Of a stretch of 64,000 nucleotides of DNA, positions 43,062 to 52,219 are shown piece by piece (positions within the stretch are counted from its first letter, which is position 1; each line of letters starts with the position of its first letter). This DNA comes from Pelomonas asaccharophilus_A (GTDB lineage: Bacteria > Pseudomonadota > Gammaproteobacteria > Burkholderiales > Burkholderiaceae_C). The notes under the pieces were generated by a model. That model saw nothing but the letters and a program-made list of their open reading frames with translations, did no database searches and was not told the origin of the DNA. The position numbers and the translations under genes were made by a program. The stretch covers positions 62,001-126,000 of the forward strand of contig NZ_JAVDXV010000002.1 in NCBI RefSeq assembly GCF_031458115.1. Reading direction: 5' to 3'.

Positions 43062-43250
43062 GGGTCTTGTCTCCGTGTTGAGCTTCGGCTCGAGGTGGCC
43101 GATGGGGCGAATTCTTCGCAGCCGCCCCCCAGGCCGCTTTGCCGCCTGCGCACCGCGGCTTGTCGATCCGTGCAGACCGTCTAGGGCTTACCCGATCCCG
43201 CTGGTTCCCGGCCTTGGCGGGCCGGGGAGGGCCCCGCTACGCTTGGCGCC

Positions 43251-44210
43251 ATGGCCCATCCCGCCGTCACCACGATGAACACCGACCAGGTCTCGCCGGC
43301 CGAGCGGCCGGGGTTCTGGGCGGATTGGATCCACCGCCTGTTCCACGGCCTGGACTCGGATTTCTACGGGGACGAAGGCTTCGACGGCCGCATGGCCAGC
43401 GTGCGCGCCGGTGACGTGGTGCTGACCCGGCTGGAGGCCAGCCGCCACCGCGTGCTGCGCTCCAGCGCGCAGGTGCGGCAGTCGGAGGTGGGTTACCTGA
43501 AGATCGTCGCGCCCTGGGTGGGCTGCGCCGGCGTCGAGCAGAAGGGCCGCGAGGCCTGGGTCAGCGCCGACCAGTGGAGCATCTACGACACCACCGACAG
43601 CTATGCCGTGGCCAACCCGGTGCGGGCGGAGCACCTCATCGTCATGCTGCCGCGCGACCGCCTCGTGGAGCGCGGCCTGGCGCTGGACCCGCTGATGGCG
43701 CGCCGCCTGGGCGGCAGCGGCGGCGTGGCCCGCATCGCGCTGGAGACGATGCGCAACGCCTACCGCGAGCTGCCCGGCATGTCCGAGACCGCCGCGCGCG
43801 GCGTGGGCGACGCGATCACGCAGCTGGTGCACCTGGCCATGCTGGACCTGGCCGGCATCGGCACCGCGCAGACGCAGCGCGAAGCGTTGCGCGAACGCAT
43901 CAAGCAGCATGTGGGCGAGCGCCTGGGTGACCCGGGGCTGACGGTGGACGGCATCGCGCTGGCACTGAACTGCAGCCGCCGCCAGCTCTACAACGCGTTT
44001 GCCGAGGAACCGGACGGCGTGGCCGGCTACATCCTGCACCGCCGCCTGGAGGGCTGCCGCCGCTGCCTGGACGACCGGGCGCAGGCGCATCGCTCCATCA
44101 CGGAGATCGCCTTCGACTTCGGCTTCTCCAACATGGCGCACTTCAGCCGCGTGTTCCGCGCCCACCTGGGCCTGCCGCCCAGCGACTACCGGCGCGCCGC
44201 CGCGGCATAA
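43251..44210 (+). CDS. AraC-family regulator, FeaR-like, divergent from the liv operon
   Basis: About 319 residues (an alternative start is the ATG at 43275). The N-terminal AraC-binding-like domain has LEASRHRVLRSSAQVRQSEVGYLKI and a WSIYDTTDSYAVANP segment typical of FeaR/NdR-type regulators. The C-terminal double helix-turn-helix reads LTVDGIALALNCSRRQLYNAFAEE and ITEIAFDFGFSNMAHFSRVFRAHLGLPPSDYRR. FeaR of E. coli activates an aromatic-aldehyde dehydrogenase, which fits the divergent operon with its aldehyde dehydrogenase. The 189-bp gap between them should carry both promoters; I see no obvious operator. Confidence 0.9.
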   Translation: MAHPAVTTMNTDQVSPAERPGFWADWIHRLFHGLDSDFYGDEGFDGRMASVRAGDVVLTRLEASRHRVLRSSAQVRQSEVGYLKIVAPWVGCAGVEQKGREAWVSADQWSIYDTTDSYAVANPVRAEHLIVMLPRDRLVERGLALDPLMARRLGGSGGVARIALETMRNAYRELPGMSETAARGVGDAITQLVHLAMLDLAGIGTAQTQREALRERIKQHVGERLGDPGLTVDGIALALNCSRRQLYNAFAEEPDGVAGYILHRRLEGCRRCLDDRAQAHRSITEIAFDFGFSNMAHFSRVFRAHLGLPPSDYRRAAAA

Positions 44211-44232
44211 CCGCGTTATTGCTGAAACAGGC

Positions 44233-44250
44233 CGTTTGGGGCCTCAAACG
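44233..44250. terminator. Hairpin downstream of the AraC gene, possible terminator
   Basis: CGTTTG-GGGCCT-CAAACG is a perfect 6-bp stem with a partly self-complementary loop, 23 bp after the araC stop. No T tract follows, so a terminator role is uncertain. The remaining gap to the fimbrial operon (to 44431) should hold that operon's promoter; no confident hexamers are seen. Confidence 0.4.
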
Positions 44251-44431
44251 TGACGGGTTTGGCGCTTGGACAGCCGCGTAGGCAATCTCCCTACATGCGG
44301 TTCCTGAAATGGCGGCGGCGACGTGCCGCCTTGTCCGCCTGTTAGACAGACCGCTCAGCGACGAAGATTTGCTCCGTTAGCACACGGGCACGATCCAACG
44401 TGCCTCGGACATTCTGTCGGGGAGATTGAAG

Positions 44432-44923
44432 ATGAAAAAGCTGAACGTCCTCGCCGCGCTGCTGCTGCCCCTGCTGGCTCAAGCCGGTACCGCCGGCAAC
44501 AGCTTCCAGGTCACCGCCACCGTCACCAGCGCCTGCACGGTGTCGGGCACGACGCTGAACTTCGGCTCCGCCATCGACCCCCTGGCCACCGCCACGCCGC
44601 TGGACGCCACGTCCACGCTGAGCGTGACCTGCACCAACACCACGCCCTACACCGTGGCGCTGAACGCAGGCGCCAACGCCGGCGGCGCGTCCAACTTCGG
44701 CTCCCGCACGATGAAGAGCGGCAGCAACACGCTGGCCTACCAGCTCTACGTCGACGCCGGCCGCTCCTCCGTCTGGGGCGACGGCACGTCCAGCAGCAGC
44801 ACATCGGCCGGCACCGGCACGGGCAGCGCCCAGACCCTGACCATCTACGGCCGCTTGCCCTCACTTGCCAATGTCGTCCCGGGGAGCTACACCGACACCG
44901 TGACCGTCACTGTCAGCTATTGA
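44432..44923 (+). CDS. Spore-coat-U (SCPU) domain fimbrial subunit, Csu-like major pilin
   Basis: About 163 residues from the ATG at 44432 (ribosome site GGGGAG). Signal peptide MKKLNVLAALLLPLLAQAG. The SCPU pattern is clear: FQVTATVTSACTVSGTTLNFGS, a disulfide-forming CT...TCTNT pair, the MKSGSNTLAYQLYVDAGRSSVWGDG turn and the C-terminal GSYTDTVTVTVSY. This matches CsuA/B-type subunits of archaic chaperone-usher pili in biofilm formation. It is the first gene of a four-gene operon with chaperone, usher and a second SCPU protein. Confidence 0.92.
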   Translation: MKKLNVLAALLLPLLAQAGTAGNSFQVTATVTSACTVSGTTLNFGSAIDPLATATPLDATSTLSVTCTNTTPYTVALNAGANAGGASNFGSRTMKSGSNTLAYQLYVDAGRSSVWGDGTSSSSTSAGTGTGSAQTLTIYGRLPSLANVVPGSYTDTVTVTVSY

Positions 44924-44935
44924 TGGGGGTTAGCC

Positions 44936-45673
44936 ATGAAGCGCTTTTTCAAGCTGCTGGGTATTTACCTGCTGGTGTCCTTGTGGTCGTTCTCGGTGCG
45001 CGCCGCCGACGTGACGTTGATGCCCGTCGCCGTCAAGCTCGACCGCGCCAATGACCGCGCCACCGTCCAGGTCATGAACAACGGCCAGGAGCCGGTGCTG
45101 ATGCAGGCCGAGGCCATTGCCTGGAACCGCGTGGGTGGCATCGACATCGACGGGCCTACCACCGACGTCATCGTCAACCCGCCGGTCTTCACCGTGCAGC
45201 CGGGCCAGACGCAGGTGCTGCGCCTGGGTTTGCGCCGTTCGCAACAGCTGGAGCAGGAAGCCACCTACCGCATCGTGCTGCGCGAGGTGCCCATGCCGCG
45301 GCCGTCGGACGTGCTGAACGTGGCCGGCAGCGTGCGCGTGCTGGTCGCGCTGCGCGTGCCGGTCTATGTGGCGCCGGCGCAGGTCAAGCGCGGCGAGCAG
45401 TGGAAGGTCACCCGCGCGCCCAACGGCGAGCTGCTGGCCCAGGTGTCCAACACGGGCAACGTGCACGTCAAGGTGTCGGAGCTGCGCCTGCAGGGCGAGG
45501 GCGGCACCGCGCTGGCGTCGCTGGCCCAGAAGGGCAGCCATTCGGTCATTTTTCCGGGAGAGCAGCGCACCTTCCGGCTGCCCGCCACTGCACAGGCCAC
45601 GCAGGTGCTGGTGCAGACCGATGAGGGCCAGCAGGTGGTCGCGTTGAACGAGCCTCGGGAGGTCAAGCCCTGA
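44936..45673 (+). CDS. Csu-like periplasmic pilus chaperone
   Basis: A 245-residue protein with a signal peptide (FFKLLGIYLLVSLWSFSVRA). Immunoglobulin-like chaperone features: VTLMPVAVKLDRANDRATVQVMNNGQEPVLMQAEAIAWNRVGG and NPPVFTVQPGQTQVLRLGLRR, then YRIVLREVPMP, as in CsuC-type archaic chaperones. It starts 12 bp after the pilin gene with a GGGGGTT/ATG context, and its stop TGA overlaps the proposed CTG start of the usher. It should fold the two SCPU subunits. Confidence 0.92.
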   Translation: MKRFFKLLGIYLLVSLWSFSVRAADVTLMPVAVKLDRANDRATVQVMNNGQEPVLMQAEAIAWNRVGGIDIDGPTTDVIVNPPVFTVQPGQTQVLRLGLRRSQQLEQEATYRIVLREVPMPRPSDVLNVAGSVRVLVALRVPVYVAPAQVKRGEQWKVTRAPNGELLAQVSNTGNVHVKVSELRLQGEGGTALASLAQKGSHSVIFPGEQRTFRLPATAQATQVLVQTDEGQQVVALNEPREVKP

Positions 45674-47979
45674 AATCCGCCTGCGCGGCCTCGGCTGCGG
45701 CGCTGCTGATCGCCACCGCGGCATCGGCACAGGCGCCCGTTCGCCCCCAGTGGGGCGAGACGCTGCTGCTGGCCCTGCGGGTCAACAGCGTGGCCCAGGA
45801 CGGCATGCTGCGCGCGGTGCGCCTGGCCGAGGGGCTGGCCATACCGCAATCCAACTGGGACGAGATGCACTTGCGCCTGCCCACCGCCGGAACCCGCCTC
45901 ATCGACGGCGAGCAGCACGTGTTGCTCGCCACGGCCGGCCCGTTGCGCTGGCGCATCGACGAGGCCACGCAGACGCTGGAGGTCGACGCGCCGGCCTCGG
46001 CCTTCATGGGGCAGCGCATGGACCTGTCGTCCACCGCGCCGCGCGTGACCCGGCCGTCGGCCTGGGCCCCCTTCATCAACTACGACGCCCAGTGGCAGCA
46101 CCGCACGGGCAGCCCCGCCGTGGCCGACGCGCTGTGGGAGCTGGGCCTGTTCGGCCCGCTGGGCGATGTCAGCAGCACCGGCCTGGCGCGCAGCGAGGGC
46201 CATGGCGTGCGGCTGGACACGCGCTGGCAGCGCGACGATCCCGCCCGGCTGGCGCGGCTGCGTGTGGGCGACACCATCAGCCAGGCCGGCTCCTGGGGCC
46301 GGGCGCTGCGCTATGGCGGCGTGCAATGGGGCACCGATTTCTCGCTGCAGCCCGGTTTCCTGAGTTTTCCGCTGCCGGCGCTGCGCGGCGAGGCGGCCCT
46401 GCCGTCCACGCTGGACGTCTACGTCAACAACAGCCAGCGCCTGCAAAGCCGGCTGCAGGCCGGTCCCTTCGACCTCAGCGAGCTGCCGGTCGTCACCGGC
46501 CAGGGCGAGATCCGCACCGTCGTGCGCGACCTGCTGGGCCGCGAGCAGGTCGTCATCACGCCGTACTACGTCAGCCCGGCGCTGCTGAAGCCCGGCCTCA
46601 GCGCCGTCAGCGTGGATGTGGGCATGGAGCGCGAGGACTACGGCATCGTCAGCAACCGCTACGGGCGGGCGCTGGCCAGCCTCACGCACCGGCGCGGCAT
46701 CACGGACCGCTTCACGCGCGAGCTGCGCGCCGAGGCCAGCAGCGACCGCCAGGCCGTGGGCGCCGGCGGCTGGATGCTGTGGCCCAGCCTGGGCACGGCC
46801 AGCGCCGCCGCCGTGGCCAGCCATGCGCGCGGCAAGGGGGCCGGCTGGCTGTTGATGGCCGGCGTGGACCGCCAGGCGCGCGACTGGAGCGGTGGCGTGC
46901 AGCTGCGCCACGCCAGCCGCGGCTTCAGCCAGCTGGGCATGGAGCAGGGCAGCGCGCCGCGCACCGTGCTGACGGCGTCGGCCGGCACGTCCTGGCGGGG
47001 TCATTCCGTGGGTGTGAGCTGGGCCGAGCAGCGCGGCGGTCGCTTCGACAGCAAGCTGGCGCAGGTCAACTACGGCCGCGATATGGGGCGCTGGGGTTAT
47101 CTGGGCTTCATCCTGCTGCGCGATTTCATGCGGGGTGGCAGCGGCACCTCGATGGGTCTGAGCTGGAGCCGGGCGCTGGACGAGCGCCACGGCATGGGTG
47201 TCAGCGTGCAACGCCAGCGCGCGCTGGATGGCGGCAACGACAACCTGCTGCAGGCCCAGGTGCAGCGCAATCCGGATTTCGGCGCCGGCCTGGGTTACCA
47301 GCTGCTGGCGGAGAGCGGCGGCCGCCAGATGGTGCAGGCGCAGTGGCAGGGCCAGCGTGCGGTGCTCAACGGTGGCGTCGCGCGGCGCAACCAGGATGTC
47401 GAGACGCGCGTGGGTGCCAGCGGCGGGCTGGCTTGGCTGGACGGCAGCGTGTTTGCCGGCCGGCGCATCGACGGCGGCATCGCGGTGGTGGACGTCGGCG
47501 GGCATGCGGGCGTGCGCGTCATGCATGACAACCAGATCGTGGCCAGCACCGACAAGCGCGGGCGCGCCTTCGTGTCCGGCTTGCGCGGCTACCAGCCCAA
47601 TCGCGTAGGCGTCATGGCCGCAGACCTGCCGATGGACGTGGAACTGGACGCGCTGGAGATCCAGCTCACGCCGGCGGCCCGCAGCGCGGCGCTGATCGAG
47701 TTTCCGGTGCGGCGCGGCCGCGCCGCCGTGCTGCAGCTGATCGACCCCGCCGGCCGGGCCTTGCCGCCCGGCACCTGGCTGCAGGCGGTCGGGCAGACGC
47801 GCCAGTTCGCGGTCGGCTTCAATGGCCGCGCTTTCCTCTCCGGGCTGTTGCCGGGGCGCAGCCGCATCCACGCGGCCTGGGCCGATGGCCGCTGCCAGTT
47901 TGAATTGGAACTGCCGCCTGTCAGCGGCGATGATCTGCCCGACCTGGGCACGCTGATCTGCCGTTCCTCACCACCATGA
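45670..47979 (+). CDS. Csu-like outer-membrane usher with proposed CTG start
   Basis: About 769 residues if it begins at CTG 45670. The first ATG/GTG codon in this frame that could start it is a GTG at 45790, which would remove the secretion signal. From CTG the frame gives a perfect signal peptide (KSACAASAAALLIATAASA, cleavage before QAPVRP), with GGGAGG (45657-45662) 7 bp upstream; no ATG, GTG or TTG occurs back to the in-frame stop at 45622. The barrel has GDVSSTGLARSEGHGVRLDTRW, LDVYVNNSQRLQSRLQAGPF, and a C-terminal plug/sandwich HDNQIVASTDKRGRAFVSGLRGYQPN. It secretes the SCPU subunits. Confidence 0.85.
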   Translation: MKSACAASAAALLIATAASAQAPVRPQWGETLLLALRVNSVAQDGMLRAVRLAEGLAIPQSNWDEMHLRLPTAGTRLIDGEQHVLLATAGPLRWRIDEATQTLEVDAPASAFMGQRMDLSSTAPRVTRPSAWAPFINYDAQWQHRTGSPAVADALWELGLFGPLGDVSSTGLARSEGHGVRLDTRWQRDDPARLARLRVGDTISQAGSWGRALRYGGVQWGTDFSLQPGFLSFPLPALRGEAALPSTLDVYVNNSQRLQSRLQAGPFDLSELPVVTGQGEIRTVVRDLLGREQVVITPYYVSPALLKPGLSAVSVDVGMEREDYGIVSNRYGRALASLTHRRGITDRFTRELRAEASSDRQAVGAGGWMLWPSLGTASAAAVASHARGKGAGWLLMAGVDRQARDWSGGVQLRHASRGFSQLGMEQGSAPRTVLTASAGTSWRGHSVGVSWAEQRGGRFDSKLAQVNYGRDMGRWGYLGFILLRDFMRGGSGTSMGLSWSRALDERHGMGVSVQRQRALDGGNDNLLQAQVQRNPDFGAGLGYQLLAESGGRQMVQAQWQGQRAVLNGGVARRNQDVETRVGASGGLAWLDGSVFAGRRIDGGIAVVDVGGHAGVRVMHDNQIVASTDKRGRAFVSGLRGYQPNRVGVMAADLPMDVELDALEIQLTPAARSAALIEFPVRRGRAAVLQLIDPAGRALPPGTWLQAVGQTRQFAVGFNGRAFLSGLLPGRSRIHAAWADGRCQFELELPPVSGDDLPDLGTLICRSSPP

Positions 47980-48470
47980 CAAGACTCATCTTCGTGCTGC
48001 TGTTGACCCTGCTGGCCTGGAGTGACCCGGCGCGGGCGCTTTGCCTGCCCGCCGTGTGCAGCTGCGGCGTGGCGACCACCAACGTCGCCTTCGGCACCTA
48101 CAACCCGCTGGCCTATGGCAACACCGACTCGACCGGCAGCGTGCGCGTCAGCTGCGGCGGCGTGGCGGGGCTGCTGATCCCGTTCAACATCGCGATCAGC
48201 CCGGGCGGCGGCGGCAGCTACGCCGGGCGCCGCATGAGCAAGGGCGCCCACTACCTGAGCTACAACCTCTACACCGATTCGTCCTACACCACCATCTGGG
48301 GGGACGGCAGTGCCTCGTCGCAGCTGGTCAACGCCGGTGTGACGCTGGACGTGCTGGGCCTGTCGCCCACCCAGGTCTTCTGGATCTATGGCCGCCTGCC
48401 GGGCCGGCAGCTGACGGCCGTGCCCGGCGTCTACGCCGACACCATCAACGTGACGCTGACCTACTACTGA
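47976..48470 (+). CDS. SCPU domain minor subunit or tip adhesin (Csu-like)
   Basis: A 164-residue protein with a signal peptide (TRLIFVLLLTLLAWSDPARA). Cysteines CLPAVCSCG and SVRVSCGG and the C-terminal GVYADTINVTLTYY match the SCPU fold; MSKGAHYLSYNLYTDSSYTTIWGDG aligns with the first subunit. Translation is coupled to the usher by a 4-bp ATGA overlap. In Csu operons the last subunit is the tip adhesin; this one is shorter than a two-domain CsuE, so it may be a minor subunit. Its tail overlaps the convergent alginate-lyase gene by 26 bp. Confidence 0.85.
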   Translation: MTRLIFVLLLTLLAWSDPARALCLPAVCSCGVATTNVAFGTYNPLAYGNTDSTGSVRVSCGGVAGLLIPFNIAISPGGGGSYAGRRMSKGAHYLSYNLYTDSSYTTIWGDGSASSQLVNAGVTLDVLGLSPTQVFWIYGRLPGRQLTAVPGVYADTINVTLTYY

Positions 48471-49617
48471 GGCCGAACAGCCGGAACGTCGGGTTCGCCA
48501 GCGCCGTGCCGGCCTGCGCGTCGTAGGCTTTGCGCAGCGTCGCGTCGTCGCGGTGGCGCAGGTAGGTCGCCAGCAGCGGCAGCATGCTGGCGCGGTCGGC
48601 GTCGTGGATGTCCTTCTTCGGCCAGACCTTGGCGGGGTCGGCGTACGGCGCGATGTAGGCCAGCGCGCCGCGCAGGCTGCGGCCATCGGGCGAGACATGG
48701 CCCCACCAGTCCACGCCGACGCGGTCGGCCAGCTGCGCGCAGATCAGCAGCGCCTCCAGGTTGAAGACGGAGTAGTCCAGCGAGCGCGTGCGAGCCAGCT
48801 CGTGCGGCTGGCTGCCGTCGGGCGCGATGTGGGCCGCGAGGCGCGTCGTCAGGCCGCGCTGCAGGATGGCCTTGGCATCGTCGTTGCGGCCCAGCACCAG
48901 CGCCAGGTGGGCCGCCTGCGCGTCGTACCAGCTACCGTGGTTGTTGTGCTCGCCTTCCTCGTCGCGGCCGTTCTTGCTGGTGCGCAGCCAGGTGTAGAAG
49001 TCGCCCAGCCAGGCCTTCATCGCGGCACGGTCCTGCGCCGTCCAGGCGTTGGATTCGCCCAGCATTGCCAGGCCCTCGTTGATGTGGATGAGCCAGCGGG
49101 CCTCGATGATGCCGATGCCGCGCCCGGTGGTGATGCCGGGGATGGCCTGCGCATGCTGGAAGTTGGCGTTCATGCGCGTGGCCGGGTCCAGGAACCACGC
49201 GCGGGTGAGACGAGCAGCCTGCGTGGCATAGCGCTCGTCGCGCGTGAACCAGTAGGCCAGGCCCAGCGTCTCCACCGCCGCGCCCAGGCGGGCCAGCGCG
49301 AGACTGTCGCTGCCCCGGGCCATCTCTGGGTTGCGGTCGCCATCGCGGCGGATGTAGGGCAGGCCGTCGGGCTTGGCCGGGTCGGGCCACCAGTAGGGGC
49401 CGAAGCTCAGGAAGTCGTGCTTGTCACCGCTGGCCGGGGTCAGCGTCTTGTTCAGCACCGACTCGGGCGTCATCGCCAGGGCCTTGTCGGCCTTGGTGAT
49501 CAACGCCTTCAATGCGGGTTGATCCTGAGCCGTGGTGACGTCAGTGGGAATGAGCAGCTGCGCCGCCGCGGGCGCGGCGTGCAGCGCCAGGGCAAGAAGG
49601 AGAGGAATCAGTTTCAT
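48445..49617 (-). CDS. Alginate-lyase-family protein (PF05426-like polysaccharide lyase)
   Basis: About 390 residues from the ATG at 49617, giving a signal peptide (KLIPLLLALALHAAPAAAQ). The family signature FLSFGPYWWPDPAKPDGLPY and the active-site motif NNHGSWYDAQ (225-234) occur in alpha/alpha-barrel alginate-lyase-family enzymes (PL5/PL38-like), where an Asn/His/Tyr set carries out beta-elimination of uronate-containing polymers such as alginate or glucuronan. It is periplasmic or secreted and is the fourth gene of the operon, 2 bp after the TonB receptor. Exact substrate is unknown. Confidence 0.88.
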   Translation of the reverse strand: MKLIPLLLALALHAAPAAAQLLIPTDVTTAQDQPALKALITKADKALAMTPESVLNKTLTPASGDKHDFLSFGPYWWPDPAKPDGLPYIRRDGDRNPEMARGSDSLALARLGAAVETLGLAYWFTRDERYATQAARLTRAWFLDPATRMNANFQHAQAIPGITTGRGIGIIEARWLIHINEGLAMLGESNAWTAQDRAAMKAWLGDFYTWLRTSKNGRDEEGEHNNHGSWYDAQAAHLALVLGRNDDAKAILQRGLTTRLAAHIAPDGSQPHELARTRSLDYSVFNLEALLICAQLADRVGVDWWGHVSPDGRSLRGALAYIAPYADPAKVWPKKDIHDADRASMLPLLATYLRHRDDATLRKAYDAQAGTALANPTFRLFGLSSRSASR

Positions 49618-49619
49618 GG

Positions 49620-52196
49620 TCAGAACTTTGCCCTCACGCCGATGGAGAAGCGTCGTTCCGACAGCGCATAGCTGTTCAGCGCGACAGCGCCGATCTGGCT
49701 GAACTCGACGGTGGCGGACTTCTTCGGGTTCAGATTCTGCGCATTGAAGTTGACGGACAGCTGCTTGCTGAACTCGTAGCCGAACTGCACGTCGAGTTGC
49801 TGGCGCTTGTCGACATAGTCGGCCCGGCCCTGCGTGAACGCGAACGCCGCCTTGTCGCGTGCGTTGAACGCGATGCGCGCGCTGATGGGGCCGCTCTCGT
49901 ACAGGCCGATAAGGTTGTAGCTGTGCCTGGACACGCCGATCAGCGGCATGCCGCCGTCGCCCTGGCCGTCGGAGAAGGTGTAGTTGGCGATGACGCCCAG
50001 CCCGTTGAACGGCGCGGGCAGGAAGTCGAAGAAGCGCTGCACGCCCAGCTCGAAGCCCTTGACGCGCGCGCGGCCGACGTTGGACGGGCGGGTGTAGGGG
50101 ATCTCGCCCAACTGCTCGAAGCCGACGAAGGACTGCAGCACGGTGTTGTCGGCCTGCACGTTGCTGACCTTCTTGCTGAACACCGAGCCCGACAGCAGCG
50201 CGCTGCGCGCGCCGTACAGCTCGAAGGAGGCGTCCAGGTTGTTGGACAGCGTGGGCTTCAGCGACGCGTTGCCGCCGGTGGCCGTGCGGTTGCTGATGTT
50301 GACGAAGGTGGACGGCGCCAGCTCGGCGATGCCGGCCTGCTGCATGGTCTTGCTGGCCGACAGCCGCACCATGAAGTCGCGCGTGAAGTGGAAGACGATG
50401 TTGGCGCTGGGCAGCGTGTTGTTGTAGCGGCTCTCGTCGTGCGCAGGGATCAGCGTGGCGCCCTGCGTCAGCGTGTCCACGCCGAAGCGGGTGCGGATGT
50501 GGCGCACGCCGGCGTTGGCGGCGTAGGTCACGTCGCCGATCTCGCCTTCGAAGTCGGCCATCAGGTACAGCGCGGTGGCCTTCTCCTTCAGGTTGTAGTC
50601 GCGTGCGGCGTTGGGCAGCAGCGGCAGGCCGCCGGAGGCGCGCTGCAGGATGTAGGCGTCGTCGGCGATGGTGGTCAGGAAGGGCCGTGGGAAGGCGACG
50701 TCGATGCCGGACAGGAACTCGCCGGGCACGGTGCTCGTCCAGTACGGCCGCACCTCGGCCAGCGTGGGCGTGACCTGGCTGCGGTAGGCGTTGGACACGG
50801 CGTGCAGGTCGCGCAGGCGCACGCCGGCGGAGATGCTCTTCAGCATGCCGTCCTCGAAGTCGTAGGTCGCGTCCAGCTTGCCGACCTTCTCGTCCATCTG
50901 CGCTTCCAGCAGGTTGGCGCGCACCCCATTGGTGGCGATCTTGTAGTTGGCCGGGTCGGCGGCATTGAATGTGCCCAGGTCCAGGCTGGGCATGGGGCCG
51001 GCGCGGTAGTCGAATTTCCCCGGCACATTGGCGTTGATGGAGTCGATGGTGATCTGGCGGATCGTCTGCTCCAGCGTGCCGCGGCTGGCGCTGTACTCGG
51101 GGCGCAGCGTCAGGCTGTTGACGGGGCGCCATTTGGCGCTGAACGCGCCCAGCATGCTCTGAGTGGGTTCGGCGCGGTGCAGGCCGGCCTGCTGCAGGCT
51201 GCCCAGCGAGTTGCCGGCGACGATGAAGTTGCTGTCGAACACCGGGTTGGTGATGGCCTTGCCGGTGTAGCGCCAGGACAGGAAGTCCTGCAGCCGGTCG
51301 GTCTTGAGCTTGGAGTAGATGGTCTCGAGCTTGAACTCCAGCTCCGGCGCCAGGCGCAGTTGCGCCTCGGCCGTGACGCCCAGCCGCGAGCGGTCCACGG
51401 TGAACTGCTCGTACTGCAGCCGGTCGCCGCTGATGTCGGCCTTGCCGTCGTTGTTCAGGTCGGCAGTGGCGCCGGTGCGGTCGAAGAAGTTGTTGCGCTC
51501 GAAGGCCTGGGTCTTGGTCACGCGTTGCGTCGAGTCCACGGCCAGCAGCAGGCCCAGCTTGCGGTCGAAGAACTGCTGCGCCACCAGGGCCGAGACCACC
51601 GGCTTGGTCTTGCCGGCTTCCTCCGAATACTCCGCCGCGCCGCGCAGCGCCACGGTGAAGCCGCGGAAATCCAGCGGGTCGGGCGTGACGAGGTTGACCG
51701 AGCCCGACAGGCCGCCTTCCACCTGCGAAGCGATGGGCGACTTGCGCACCTCCAGCCGGCCGAACAGGCCCGAGGGCACGGTGTCCAGCCCGGAGTTGCG
51801 GCCCAGCTGCTCGTTCTCCGGCGGCGACAGGCGCGCCGAGTAGCCCAGCAGCGTGCGGCCATCCACCTCCACGCGCACCAGCGGCAGGCCGCGGATGGAC
51901 ACCGACTGGCCCTCGCCGAACACGCGCGTCACCTGCACGCCGGTCACGCGCTGCAGCGCCTCGGCCACGTTGGCGTCGGGCAGCTTGCCCACGTCTTCGG
52001 AGGTGATGACGTCCAGCACCTGCGGCGCCTCGCGCTTGATCTCGTTGGCGCGCTGCAGCGAGCTGCGGATGCCCGTGATGACGACGGTGTCCAGCTCCTT
52101 CTTGGGCTCGGCGGCGGGCGGCGTCTGGGCCTGGGCGGCGCCGGCCAGCGCCAGCACGGCGACGGTCACGGGCTTGAGGGTGGGATGGCGGCTCAT
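49620..52196 (-). CDS. TonB-dependent receptor of the polyuronate locus
   Basis: About 858 residues from the ATG at 52196. Signal peptide near VTVAVLALAGAAQA, TonB box ELDTVVITG, the Xanthomonas/Caulobacter-type plug RSSLQRANEIKREAPQVLDVITSEDVGKLPDANVAEALQRV, and a barrel ending ALSERRFSIGVRAKF. This receptor class commonly imports oligosaccharides in proteobacterial polysaccharide loci. It is encoded between the unknown 608-residue protein and the lyase, so it probably imports lyase-generated uronate oligomers. It is 23 bp after the upstream gene and 2 bp before the lyase. Confidence 0.92.
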   Translation of the reverse strand: MSRHPTLKPVTVAVLALAGAAQAQTPPAAEPKKELDTVVITGIRSSLQRANEIKREAPQVLDVITSEDVGKLPDANVAEALQRVTGVQVTRVFGEGQSVSIRGLPLVRVEVDGRTLLGYSARLSPPENEQLGRNSGLDTVPSGLFGRLEVRKSPIASQVEGGLSGSVNLVTPDPLDFRGFTVALRGAAEYSEEAGKTKPVVSALVAQQFFDRKLGLLLAVDSTQRVTKTQAFERNNFFDRTGATADLNNDGKADISGDRLQYEQFTVDRSRLGVTAEAQLRLAPELEFKLETIYSKLKTDRLQDFLSWRYTGKAITNPVFDSNFIVAGNSLGSLQQAGLHRAEPTQSMLGAFSAKWRPVNSLTLRPEYSASRGTLEQTIRQITIDSINANVPGKFDYRAGPMPSLDLGTFNAADPANYKIATNGVRANLLEAQMDEKVGKLDATYDFEDGMLKSISAGVRLRDLHAVSNAYRSQVTPTLAEVRPYWTSTVPGEFLSGIDVAFPRPFLTTIADDAYILQRASGGLPLLPNAARDYNLKEKATALYLMADFEGEIGDVTYAANAGVRHIRTRFGVDTLTQGATLIPAHDESRYNNTLPSANIVFHFTRDFMVRLSASKTMQQAGIAELAPSTFVNISNRTATGGNASLKPTLSNNLDASFELYGARSALLSGSVFSKKVSNVQADNTVLQSFVGFEQLGEIPYTRPSNVGRARVKGFELGVQRFFDFLPAPFNGLGVIANYTFSDGQGDGGMPLIGVSRHSYNLIGLYESGPISARIAFNARDKAAFAFTQGRADYVDKRQQLDVQFGYEFSKQLSVNFNAQNLNPKKSATVEFSQIGAVALNSYALSERRFSIGVRAKF

Positions 52197-52219
52197 GTTC
52201 TTGTCTCCAGGTGATTGTT

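Noticed and set aside
49797..52214. An 805-codon plus-strand frame opposite the second TonB receptor
   Set aside because: Shadow of the receptor gene with low-complexity composition and no ribosome site or domain.
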